A stretch of DNA of 17,815 bases from Baffinella frigidus (GCA_026770585.1 MU646439.1:38497-56311); one strand, 5' to 3'; positions 8,300-14,997 are shown, counted from the stretch's first letter. Notes: generated from the letters alone by a model not told the origin. Numbers and translations are program-made.

Positions 8300-8440
8300 C
8301 AAGATAATACAAGATGTATAATATAAAATATAACATATATAATATATATAGGTTTGTATATGGGTGGCGTGCACGATACCAGGGGCGATCCGCGCGAGCT
8401 CTCCGTCCACTCGTCCAGCTCCTCGTCCACCTGCGCGCAC
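7440..8440. repeat. AT-rich array with five GC islands
   Basis: Pure AT runs at about 7499-7550 and 8259-8296, and TATATAG 7-bp minisatellites at 7680-7810 and 8090-8170, alternate with a GC-rich island. The island is ACCAG(A/G)GG(C/G)GATCCGCGCGAGCTCTCCGTCCACTCG in consensus, with starts at 7589, 7841, 8018, 8209 and 8378. After the island comes either a GTCACGCCATACC or a GATATTTGCGCAT tail. The long minus-strand frames of Tyr-Ile-Leu repeats, up to 333 codons, are minisatellite translations. Confidence 0.9.
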
Positions 8441-8473
8441 GAGACGACTTTGTGAACAAAAACAGTTTTCTTG

Positions 8474-8541
8474 CGGAATCGGTCAAATATTTGACCAATT
8501 CCGTGAAGAGAGATCGTTCCCCGCCGCCGCGGGGAACGATC
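8474..8541. repeat. Two adjacent hairpins
   Basis: 8474-8503 is a 30-bp palindrome CGGAATCGGTCAAATA/TTTGACCAATTCCG with one mismatch. 8512-8541 pairs GATCGTTCCCC with GGGGAACGATC around GCCGCCGC. The second is also part of the duplication shared with 12083-12294. Confidence 0.8.
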
Positions 8542-8556
8542 CAGGGGCCGGGCTCC

Positions 8557-8737
8557 CCACACGAGGCTATCCATGTGAGCAGAATAAAAGGACATTTTAA
8601 AATTTGTGGGGAAATGATCACGTTTCCGTACGGATGTCCGTACGGAAACGTGATCAAATGCTGACTTTTGGCGTGTTTCCTGGGCGATAATCCAATAATT
8701 GACTTATGAATCTGTCCGCATGGATAGCCTCGTGTGG
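8557..8737 (+). mobile_element. 181-bp TIR element, copy A
   Basis: Terminal repeats CCACACGAGGCTATCCATG and CATGGATAGCCTCGTGTGG are perfect, and similarity continues inward to AGCAGA/TCTGT. The interior has a perfect 20-bp-arm hairpin at 8615-8656 (TGATCACGTTTCCGTACGGA, TG loop). A second copy of exactly 181 bp lies in the opposite orientation at 13605-13785. The flanking sequence, without the element, is present at 12259-12266, so this is an insertion. No protein is encoded. Confidence 0.92.
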
Positions 8738-8911
8738 CCGGGCGGTTGCGGGAAGTGGAGTTCAGAGCCTGGCTCTCCTCCAGACCCTGGCTCTCTCCCG
8801 AGGTTTTCGAGGTTGGAAAACCTCTTCAAATTCAAACAAATTCAAACCAAATTCACCACTTACGCCCGTCAACTTTCGGTGGCGCTTAGGTGGCGGGGGG
8901 GCATTCTCAAA
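8738..8911 (+). repeat. Segmental duplication, copy A (inverse of 12083-12294)
   Basis: GGCGGTTGCGGGAAGTGGAG through CGGTGGCGCTTAGGTGGCGG matches the reverse complement of 12083-12260. The sequence before the 181-bp element (8521-8556) continues the match to 12294. It includes two CCTGGCTCTC words and AT-rich CAAATTCAAAC repeats. Frames through it read the same residues in both copies but carry no known domain. Confidence 0.88.
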
Positions 8912-9160
8912 TACTACTTTTCTGGCATTGAAAATTACCACACAGATGCTTTACTATTCCACACAGCGTGCTACGAAGGGATTTTCGGCCCAAATCGAGC
9001 CACATTTCCGTTACCTTATCCGTAGGAGCCCCCCTATGTCTCTACGGGGTGCCAACCGTAGGATCCTAAGTCTTATCGGGGTCATTCGAAATCCCTTCGA
9101 AGTCCGCTGTGTGGCTGGTAAGAACCAATTGTGTAGTAAATTTCGTTGCCAGAAAGTAAC
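8912..9160. mobile_element. Outer fold-back holding a nested element
   Basis: TTTTCTGGCATTGAAAATTACCACACA on the left pairs with TGTGTAGTAAATTTCGTTGCCAGAAA at 9131-9156, with a few mismatches. The 156-bp element 8959-9114 occupies its centre. The boundary near 8911 coincides with the end of the segmental duplication. Confidence 0.75.
8959..9114. mobile_element. CCACACAGCGGAC fold-back, copy A (156 bp)
   Basis: CCACACAGCGTGCTACGAAGGGAT pairs with ATCCCTTCGAAGTCCGCTGTGTGG in its entirety except for a few bases. The core has CCGTTACCTTATCCGTAGGA and CCGTAGGATCCTAAGTCTTAT, matching the inverse of the 15018-15176 core. A third, truncated copy is at 15880-16002. Confidence 0.85.
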
Positions 9161-9216
9161 ATTTTTGATCGTTTCCGGAGTTGAGGTCGGGACGGCGGGG
9201 CGCGCCGGCGGGGGAG

Positions 9217-9433
9217 CCACACGAGGCTACCCCAACACCCTTATTAAATGTCAGTTGTAGGTGTTTTGTATGGAGCTGGTAACGTGGCTACACGCGTTCC
9301 GTGTAGCCACGTGACCAGACATATGAAAATTACTACACATGCCTCACTTGTACAGCTCCCCGGGTTTTAAAGTGGGTGCTTGCTCCGCCCGCGGGGGGGG
9401 CGAGGTGGCCTGCTGAAACCGTGTCGGGTTTTC
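9217..9433 (+). repeat. Segmental duplication, unit 1 (partner 9600-9960)
   Basis: CACACGAGGCTACCCCA, then AAAATTACTACACA, then CCCCGGGTTTT recur in the same order at 9741-9898. CGAGGTGGCCTGCTGAAA (about 9400) recurs at about 9620. It contains a hairpin at 9282-9312, arms ACGTGGCTACACG/CGTGTAGCCACGT with loop CGTTC, absent from unit 2. Confidence 0.8.
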
Positions 9434-9585
9434 ATAGGCTAACAGACTAAAAATGGGGTAGTTAGGCCTACGTTATTACCTCCGGTAGGACGTAGGGGCC
9501 TAGGGGAGCTCCTACAAAAAACCCTACGGCCTACCGTAGGTAATACCGTAGGCCTGACTGCCCCATTTTTAGTCTGTTAGCCTAT
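9434..9585. mobile_element. Fold-back of the GGCTAACGGACTGAAAATGG family, copy B (152 bp)
   Basis: ATAGGCTAACAGACTAAAAA pairs with its complement at the far end. Arms extend about 65 nt each with few mismatches, ending in a short loop near 9500-9520. It contains CCTACCGTAGG at 9530-9540. It separates two copies of the CGAGGTGGCCTGCTGAAA duplication. Confidence 0.92.
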
Positions 9586-9599
9586 TAGTTTGTCGACAA

Positions 9600-9960
9600 A
9601 CCCTCCCCCGCGGGGGGGGGCGAGGTGGCCTGCTGAAATCTTGTCGGTTTTTTCGGGTTTTTTTACGGAGACCGCTGCAACTCGGTGCGGTTCTGAGGCG
9701 GGGGGGGGGGGCGTGGCGGCCGTGCCAGGCTCTGGTGAGAAGACACGAGGCTACCCCAGCACCCTTTTTCAATGTCGATTGTACGCGTTGTGTACGGGAT
9801 TGGTCACGTGCCCCCCCCAAAAGCGGGCCGACACGTAACCGAACATGTAAAAATTACTACACACTACCTCACTTGTAAAGTTCCCCGGGTTTTTTAAAAG
9901 GTGTTTGATCCACCTCGTTGTGGGGAGGCAGGGTCTGGCGGGTGCGGGGCGGCGGTTCAT
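9600..9960 (+). repeat. Segmental duplication, unit 2
   Basis: Starts with CCCGCGGGGGGG and CGAGGTGGCCTGCTGAAATC, continues through ACGGAGACCGCTGCAACTCG, then repeats unit 1 from ACACGAGGCTACCCCAGCA to CCCCGGGTTTT. The part 9610-9700 also matches the reverse complement of 11909-11985. Confidence 0.8.
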
Positions 9961-10100
9961 TCCTTTCTACGGTTAGATAAAGAAGGAAAGATTAAATCGT
10001 CTTTCTTAAAACAATTAAAGAAAAAACGAAGCAACACATGTTCTGCAAGGACAGGCCTGGAAGCAGGATATTTCTGAAGAGGCGGGGAGGTTTCAGGCAG
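9961..10100. other. Unassigned spacer
   Basis: An A-rich stretch with weak AAGAA(G)GAAAG / CTTTCTT pairing near 9989-10010. No gene is seen. Confidence 0.45.
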
Positions 10101-10272
10101 CCACTCACCCTCACGGAAAGAACAAATCGTCGATTCTCAGACCTCGGATTTACCTTGCCAGACCCCCCAGATAAGGGGGGCTGGCAAAAGTTGACCCTGC
10201 GCCTCAGTGCAAAAACAACTTTTGGAAAAAGGTCGAAAATTGATCTTTTGGTCCTTCCGTGAGGGCTGGTGG
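10101..10272. mobile_element. Fold-back of the CCACCAACCCTCACGG family, copy B (172 bp)
   Basis: CCACTCACCCTCACGGAAAG pairs with CTTCCGTGAGGGCTGGTGG with four mismatches over 23 bp. Inside, AACAAATCGTCGATT matches copy A, and a hairpin TTGCCAG...CTGGCAA surrounds a C/G run. The interior differs from copy C, so members share ends and a motif only. Confidence 0.8.
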
Positions 10273-10278
10273 AGGGTG

Positions 10279-10315
10279 GTCACGTTTCTGCCCGAAATTC
10301 GGGCAGGAGCGTGAC
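10279..10315. repeat. 37-bp hairpin
   Basis: GTCACGTTTCTGCCCGAA pairs with TTCGGGCAGGAGCGTGAC with two mismatches around one base. A following T run is absent, so I do not call a terminator. Confidence 0.75.
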
Positions 10316-10406
10316 TAACCTCCGTACGAATCATACAATCAGCTGAGAACGACTTGTAAAAAAGTGCCTTGTTGGGATTCGGTGGGATTGAGTAGTCGGA
10401 CCACAC

Positions 10407-10532
10407 CCACGCCAGAGTCTTCGAAGGGGTCGCCAAAAGTCAATTCCCCTTCAAGGCAGTGGTTTTCAAAAGTCAAATACCGTATCCTGATACGGTTTAA
10501 AAAAATCAACCCCCTCCTCCACTCTGGCGTGG
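10407..10532. mobile_element. 126-bp inverted-repeat element, copy B
   Basis: Ends CCACGCCAGAGT and ACTCTGGCGTGG are perfect. Internal words match 887-1016 in order: GTCGCCAAAAGTCAAT, CCCCTTCAAGG, TGGTTTTCAAAAGTCAA, then a CCGTATC/GATACGG hairpin in place of CCGTG/CACGG. That compensatory change in hairpin sequence suggests the stem is preserved while its bases vary. Confidence 0.8.
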
Positions 10533-10617
10533 ACAGCAGACTACCAAGGGGTTTCGTGAATAACCCATAAGTGAATAATGTGCAGGACCCTACGGAAGGC
10601 CATCCGGTAGCCCATCC

Positions 10618-10757
10618 TTATCCGGGGAAACCTATTTTTCTTTAGTTTGTTGGCAAGGGAAATTACCACACAATTCGTTCTTATTAGTAATATTAAAGTA
10701 TTTATGTAGTAATTTTCCTTGCCATCAAACTAAAGAAAAATAGGTTTCCCCGGATAA
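10618..10757. mobile_element. 140-bp fold-back with 49-bp arms
   Basis: The arms 10618-10666 and 10709-10757 start TTATCCGGGGAAACC and pair with two mismatches. The loop is 42 AT-rich bases. ATCC flanks it on both sides (10614-10617, 10758-10761) and could be a 4-bp target duplication. It is not visibly related to the others except for TACCACACA/GTAGTAATTTT near the loop, as at 8930-9145. Confidence 0.88.
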
Positions 10758-10839
10758 ATCCGTAGGGACATCAGGGTTTGCCTACGGATATCCTAACCGA
10801 ACCCTCATTCCAACCAGGTTCCCTTTCCTAGCCCGCTGT

Positions 10840-11013
10840 CCACCAACCCTCACGGCTTGGGCAAATCGACAGTTTTCGATTTGGGATTTCAAGGGGGTTG
10901 AAGTCGGAATCCGACTTCAACGGCTCCAATTCCCCTTGAAATCGAGAAATCGAAAATCGTCGAAATCGAGAAATCGAAAATCGTCGATTTGCCCAAGCCG
11001 TGAGGGTTGGTGG
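10840..11013. mobile_element. Fold-back of the CCACCAACCCTCACGG family, copy C (174 bp)
   Basis: Perfect 31-bp inverted ends begin CCACCAACCCTCACGG. A perfect 25-bp palindrome at 10897-10921 (GTTGAAGTCGGA around one A) forms the tip. The right arm has an exact 24-bp tandem duplication, AAATCGAGAAATCG..., absent on the left, so the right arm grew after the hairpin formed. Confidence 0.92.
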
Positions 11014-11104
11014 GTGTGGGAAAGCACACGCGCCCTGGCTGGGCGGGCCCACCCAGCCCCGACACCTACCATAACCTGCCTCGGAAAAGTGTTTTTAGAG
11101 TGCA

Positions 11105-11390
11105 GCCCGGTACTATTTTACAATGTAAAACGACAGGCTGGTACCATACGGGTCTGAGATGGATGATATCTAGCTCTGTTTCAGTCTATTAACCACCCTG
11201 GAGGCAACTTATGGGCAAATCGATGGTTTCTTAAGTCAACTCCCATACAAATGCCACCAGAATCGGGTGGCATCTGTGGGAGATTGACTCAAGATTTGCC
11301 CCTGGTTTGCCTCCAGGGTGGGTTGACGGGTTTGTTCCACCCACCCAGCATGCCAACTTGAAAATAGTCAGCAAACCCGAGTGCAGCAAA
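11105..11390 (+). repeat. Host repeat shared with 1480-1680, carrying an inserted fold-back
   Basis: 11120-11192 (CGACAGGCTGGTACC...TCTAGCTCTGTTTCA) matches 1494-1545, and 11322-11390 (GTTGACGGGTTTGT...) matches 1599-1665. Between them lies the 129-bp fold-back, in place of the short hairpin seen at 1546-1598. Confidence 0.8.
11193..11321. mobile_element. 129-bp fold-back inserted in a repeat
   Basis: CCACCCTGGAGGCAA and TTGCCTCCAGGGTGG are perfect ends. Imperfect pairing continues through GGGCAAATC and ATTGACTC to an inner ATGCCACC/GGTGGCAT hairpin around AGAATC. No target duplication can be seen. Confidence 0.85.
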
Positions 11391-11394
11391 TCTA

Positions 11395-11905
11395 TTGGGT
11401 GAAGAAGCGCTGAGCTCGGGGGAACCTCGGAGACTATTCGCGTCTCCAGCAGAAAGTCGCTCTTCCTGGACCGCTCCTTCACCCCCGGCGCAAGCAGCCG
11501 CCCCTCCGCCACCTGCGCCATGCATTCGTGAATGGCCCGGCGCCCCACCCCCCCCGCCTTCGCGCCATGCTCACAGGAAGGGGCACGCCGCAATCGTTGA
11601 AGAAAAAGTGCGCATGTTTCCGCGTGCGGATCAGCTTAGTGTCGGTGATTCCGGCCCGATGCGAGCAGCGGACGTACCACATGTACGATCTTCCTGAACG
11701 CGTTGTAGATGTACACATCGAAGTTGGATCGCCCACTCCCCGACGAAACATGGGAGGCCCCAGAAGGCGCGCGCGACATCCGGGGCGTCAGCATCTGCCC
11801 CCCCGCGTTACGTGCTGCCGACTGTCCTTGAAGAAACGCCGCTCCTCACCCGTCAGGTCCTGCCTCCGTCCAGATCCTGTTGCGATCGCCACGCTCCTCA
11901 CCCTG
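11395..11905 (-). pseudogene. Degenerate reading frame of unknown identity
   Basis: I do not recognise a family. A gene-like amino-acid composition runs along the minus strand but moves between three frames. The first (about 11905 to the TAA at 11638-11636) includes LTGEERRFFKDS and SNFDVYIYNAFRKIVHV. The second (to about 11479) includes RAGITDTKLIRTRKHAHFFF. The third (11593 into 11231) includes GRRAIHECMAQVAEGRLL and ERSRKSDFLLETRIVSE. The second-to-third shift coincides with a G run near 11548-11558, a common place for indels. The stretch is GC-rich and not hairpin-forming, unlike its neighbours, and is bounded by repeats on both sides. This may be a decayed gene or transposon fragment, or chance. 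My confidence rests only on composition and frame order. Confidence 0.3.
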
Positions 11906-11908
11906 ACC

Positions 11909-12000
11909 GAGTTGCAGCCGTCTCCGTCGACAAAACCCGATAAGATTTCAGCAGGCCACCTCGCCCCCCCCCGCGGGCTCGCCCCGCCCTCCCGACCCGC
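11909..12000 (-). repeat. Inverse copy of part of 9610-9700
   Basis: The reverse complement reads CGAGGTGGCCTGCTGAAATC then GACGGAGACGGCTGCAACTC, matching 9620-9680 in the same order. It abuts the degenerate frame. Confidence 0.75.
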
Positions 12001-12082
12001 GCAGCCGCAAGGCGGGCGGGTTCCGGGCCTGCGCAGGCCTTAGGACAGGCGCGGCAGACCGTGAGAGGGGCGAGAGAATGAT

Positions 12083-12294
12083 GAAAATGCCCTCCCGCCA
12101 CCTAAGCGCCACCGAAAGTTGACGGTCTTTAAAAGTGGTGGATTTTCAATTTGGTTTGAATTTGTTTGAATTTGAAGAGTTTTTCCAACCTCGAAAACCT
12201 CGGGAGAGAGCCAGGGTCTGGAGGAGAGCCAGGCTCTGAACTCCACTTCCCGCAACCGCCTGCAGCCCGGCCCCTTCATCGTTCCCCGCGGCGG
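12083..12294 (-). repeat. Segmental duplication, copy B, with empty site
   Basis: Reverse complement of 8521-8556 plus 8738-8909. Where the 181-bp element sits in copy A, this copy has only GGGCTGCAGGCGG (about 12258-12270 in complement). It is therefore a pre-insertion or unoccupied version of the site. Confidence 0.88.
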
Positions 12295-12295
12295 C

Positions 12296-12814
12296 CTAGC
12301 CAGAGCATGGGGCAGACTTCCTCGGTTCAGCGGGTGCGTTAAAAATCCCATTCCGTCCGAAAAAGTGGAGGCACCCAGCACCTGGTCCATCGTGCCACCC
12401 AGTGGAGCGTTGGAACGCTGAGAGAGGGAGGAGGTCTTGCACAGCTTTCGCTCGCATTTTTCGGTACTGGCGTGCTGCAGACGGGTGGAATGGCTGGGCT
12501 GGTGGGCACAGCCATCGCTTTTGACCTTCCAGATAGTTGCGCTGGGCTGTGCCAGAAGCGAGTCCCTCAGCTGCTGACACCTCCTCGCCACTCTCCCGAG
12601 CCACATCCTCTGCGCCGCCCGCTCCGCACATCCTTACGAGCGAGTCATGTCAGTGCGCTTGCATGCTGGGTGCCGTCGCAGTCGCTGCCAGAGGCACCAC
12701 CGTGTTGCGGGATCTCGACCAAGCCTCACCAAACCCCAACCGACCCTGCCTCTCCCACTGCCCCGGCGAGGGCAGCTGGACGCTCGCACCATCTTCCTCC
12801 GTTTCATCTGCCAT
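12296..12814 (-). pseudogene. 173-codon reading frame split by one TGA, unknown family
   Basis: I do not recognise the product. On the minus strand an ATG at 12814 follows an in-frame TAG eight codons upstream. It opens an acidic start, MADETEEDGASVQL, then PGQWERQGRLGFGEAW. A single TGA interrupts codon 55 (12652-12650). The same frame then continues 117 codons (RNYLEGQKRW, then ARQYRKMRAKAVQDLLPL) to a TAG at 12298-12296. No hairpin or tandem repeat underlies it, the composition is protein-like, and overlapping frames look less so. No membrane segment, signal peptide or catalytic motif is apparent. The 3' end abuts the segmental duplication. It could be a once-intact gene with a nonsense mutation, an exon pair, or chance in GC-rich DNA. 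Confidence 0.35.
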
Positions 12815-13072
12815 CGCCCCTCCCCCCCCTCCTCCTGACTAATCCTCGCTCTCCCCGGCACAACCACCGCCAGCATCATCCCCCCCCCCTCGGCACAAAA
12901 CTCCAACCGCAACCAACGTGCACGTCTGGCACCTCGCAAAATCCTAGGGCAGCGTTCTCTGTGGGAGGCGACATCCGAATTCGGCTCTGTGACTTTCGGC
13001 GGATCTCTCTCCCAAGGTGGCCGATTCGTGGTACACATAATAGAAAGCCTCTGTTTCGCCAGCTGAACCCTC
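12815..13072. other. C-rich unassigned stretch
   Basis: Long C runs (about 12821-12830, 12879-12889) on the plus strand. Reading frames on both strands are low-complexity. I see no repeat or gene that I can support. Confidence 0.5.
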
Positions 13073-13451
13073 CCACCAGCAACCCGTTGCAGCCTTTAAC
13101 CGGATCGGGTACTGTAGTACCACGCAAGAGTGTAGGGCTGACCTGGGAAAACAAGCCAGTTCACACGGAATTTGTAACAAATTTCCGAAATTTCGATTTT
13201 TATGTGGGAAGAATGTCCACTTATGAACTTAAGAAATAGTAGAATTCTACTATTTCTCCTGTGGGTCACTCTGCCCTACACTCTTGCGTGGTAATTTTCA
13301 GCTACACCGAAGAAATCTCTTCGGCATCTTCCGTCAGCAATTCGAGGTCCCTAGGGTTTCCTACCGTAGGGTCATAGGAAAGATGTTTTTCAAAATCAAA
13401 TACCCGAATCCTTGGGAGGATCCGGTAAAAGCTGCTACGGGTTGCTGGTGG
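13073..13451. mobile_element. 379-bp fold-back, outer arms of a nested pair
   Basis: CCACCAGCAACCCGTTGCAG...CCGGATC (13073-13106) pairs with 13419-13451 with two mismatches and one indel. The centre contains the complete fold-back 13118-13293, then CCTACCGTAGG at 13360-13370. Confidence 0.8.
13118..13293. mobile_element. 176-bp fold-back nested in 13073-13451
   Basis: TACCACGCAAGAGTGTAGGGC pairs perfectly over 21 bp with its complement at 13273-13293. Inside is a perfect 26-bp palindrome at 13232-13257 (AGAAATAGTAGAA/TTCTACTATTTCT). The TACCACGC terminus resembles the 887-1016 family's TACCACGCC, but the rest differs. Confidence 0.9.
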
Positions 13452-13604
13452 TCCCTCTTACGTCAGCTTGTGTCATGGTACAAACTCTCTATTGTTGCGG
13501 CAGCGGACTATTCACGTGTGGGGTGTTTTTGATACAGATGTAGGGGGCAAATCCGGAGGATCGACTTCGGCAAATTCTCGCTTGTGACCTTTCGTGGTGG
13601 TGTC
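13452..13604. other. Unassigned spacer
   Basis: No hairpin, repeat or gene is apparent. Confidence 0.45.
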
Positions 13605-13785
13605 CCACACGAGGCTATCCATGCGAACAGATTCATAAGTTAATTATTGGATTATTGCCCAGGAAACACGCCAAAAGTCAGCATTTGATCATGTTACCGT
13701 ACGGACATCCGTACGGAAACGTGATCATTTCCCCACAAATTTTAAAATGTTCTTTTATTCTGTTCGCATGGATAGCCTCGTGTGG
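13605..13785 (-). mobile_element. 181-bp TIR element, copy B
   Basis: Same length as 8557-8737 and inverted relative to it, with about ten substitutions and no net indel. The internal hairpin is TGATCA(T/C)GTT(A/T)CCGTACGGA in copy B, so one arm has mutated. Flanks differ from those of copy A. Confidence 0.92.
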
Positions 13786-14004
13786 TCTGGCAGGCGCGGG
13801 CTACACTCGTCAAGTTTGAAAACGCGTTGTCCTGGGATGATAGATTCAGGGTTGGTTGGATTAAGGCCTCTGGGGAGGTCACACGGGAGAGAAGATAATC
13901 TCGAGGGGCCCACCCACAGTCGTATATCACCAATTATACAACGTATACGAAGATGAGCCCCGAAGCGTGCCCTTTCGTGCGCGGCGTCTGGAAGGTCCTA
14001 GGCA
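13786..14004. other. Spacer with 40-bp direct repeat copy B
   Basis: 13913-13955 matches 838-880 (TATATCACC...TATACAACGTATACGAAGA). The rest is unassigned. Confidence 0.55.
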
Positions 14005-14062
14005 ATGCCGTATGCCTAACTACCCCATTTTCAGGCCGTTAGCCTATGAGAGTGGTGGAGGC
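14005..14062 (-). mobile_element. Half of a GGCTAACGG-family fold-back
   Basis: GGTCCTAGGCAATGCCGTA, TGCCTAACTACCCCATTTTC and GGCCGTTAGCCTATGAGAG follow in order. This is the right arm of the family at 7079-7235, including its outer flank. The left arm is missing. It overlaps the start of the next hairpin. Confidence 0.75.
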
Positions 14063-14692
14063 GGCTCCAGGATACGATATGGCAGGTTTACTTTAAACCC
14101 CTGATCTTGCGGGTGGGTTTTACGCCGGTAAAGCTATGTCGAGGCGAAGATAGCGATGGGGGGCCCTGGAAGCCTCTCTCTCGTTCGCAGACTTTGCTTC
14201 GCAGACTATTCTTAGCGGACTTTTCAAAAACTCTAAACGCGAAAACATGAGCAGGCGCGTGCCAAGGACATCAAGCGCGTCTGTGACAATCGGTCCCCCC
14301 CCCGCCTATTTTTTCGCGTTTAGACTTGTTGAATAGAGCGCTGAGCAGAGACGTTGGCCACGGGAAATAATGGAAAATCGAGAAATTGGGGCCATTTTGT
14401 CAACTTTTGAAAACATTGGTACCATGAATTTCTCAAAAGTGGACAAAATGGCTCCAATTTCCCCATTTTCCCATTTTTCGGTGGCCAACTTCTCTGCACA
14501 GCGCTCTAGTCCGCTAAAAATAGTCTGCGAAGAAAAGTCTGCGAAGGAGAGAGAGGCTTCCAGGGGGGGCTCCCCTCACCCCCCATCGCTATCTTCGCCT
14601 CGGCATAGCTTTGCCGGCATAAAACCCACCCGCAAGATCAGGGGTTTAAGTTAAACCTGCCATATCGTATCCTGGAGCCGCCTCCACCACTC
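14050..14692. mobile_element. 643-bp two-tier hairpin with an insertion in one arm
   Basis: The outer arms are 14050-14222 and 14508-14692, GAGTGGTGGAGGCGGCTCC to TAGCGGACT. The inner arms, AGAGCGCTGAGCAGAGACG... around GGTACC at 14418-14423, are 14335-14420 and 14421-14507. Arms are highly similar over most of their length with small indels. The left arm alone carries the 111-bp insertion 14223-14333. Reading frames across the stem are incidental. Confidence 0.93.
14223..14333. mobile_element. 111-bp TIR element inserted in the hairpin arm
   Basis: TTCAAAAACTCTAAACGCGA and TCGCGTTTAGACTTGTTGAA are 23-bp inverted ends with two mismatches. The opposite arm reads AGCGGACTAGAGCGC uninterrupted. 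Here that becomes AGCGGACT-T, the element, then TAGAGCGC. This fits insertion at TA, with one flanking base altered. Confidence 0.88.
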
Positions 14693-14717
14693 GCGCTACT
14701 TTAGACGTGACCGGGAG

Positions 14718-14812
14718 CAATCAAAAGTCAACTCCATTGCAGAAAGCACGGAAATCCGTGCTTTCTTCCAAAAGTTGACCTCGCGGCACTGGGGAGTTGA
14801 CTTTTGCGATTG
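14718..14812. mobile_element. 95-bp fold-back
   Basis: CAATCAAAAGTCAACTCC pairs with GGAGTTGACTTTTGCGATTG (one 2-base bulge). A perfect central hairpin GAAAGCACGGA-AA-TCCGTGCTTTC is at 14742-14765. The AAAAGTCAA word is shared with other elements here. Confidence 0.82.
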
Positions 14813-14834
14813 ACCACCCTCAGGTCTAGCGTAG

Positions 14835-14997
14835 AATGCACGAGGGGCCTATTTTCATGTGTGGGTGTAAACATTTGTACCAGGATAGGGTGTTCCAACC
14901 TCGCGTCTGGGCTCATTTCGCCTAGAATGGCTCCAAAGGTAATGAAAGTAACTACACAAAGGCTACATCTCGGTTTTAAATAGGCCCCTCTAGCATT
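14835..14997. mobile_element. 163-bp fold-back
   Basis: AATGCACGAGGGGCCTATTT pairs with AAATAGGCCCCTCTAGCATT, with two mismatches. The interior is unpaired and contains AGTAACTACACAA. Confidence 0.72.

Noticed and set aside
7656-8657. 333-codon minus-strand frame of Tyr-Ile-Leu-Thr repeats
   Set aside because: It reads TATATAG and AT microsatellites plus six-copy GC islands. Two other frames over the same region are equally open.
8706-9260. 184-codon plus-strand frame
   Set aside because: It crosses part of a 181-bp fold-back, a segmental duplication and two nested hairpins, so its length is incidental.
10279-10315. Strong hairpins (also 9282-9312, 8512-8541) as rho-independent terminators
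   Set aside because: No T tract follows and the setting is eukaryotic repeat DNA.
12472-13239. 255-codon plus-strand frame
   Set aside because: It is Pro/Ser/His-rich over C runs, opposes the more protein-like minus-strand frame, and runs into a fold-back at its 3' end.
14370-14654. 94-codon frame across the large hairpin (and 14306-14488 on minus) as a gene
   Set aside because: Both frames read opposite arms of the same palindrome. The similar peptides (GAILSTFE, SKVDKMAPIS) come from the inverted repeat.
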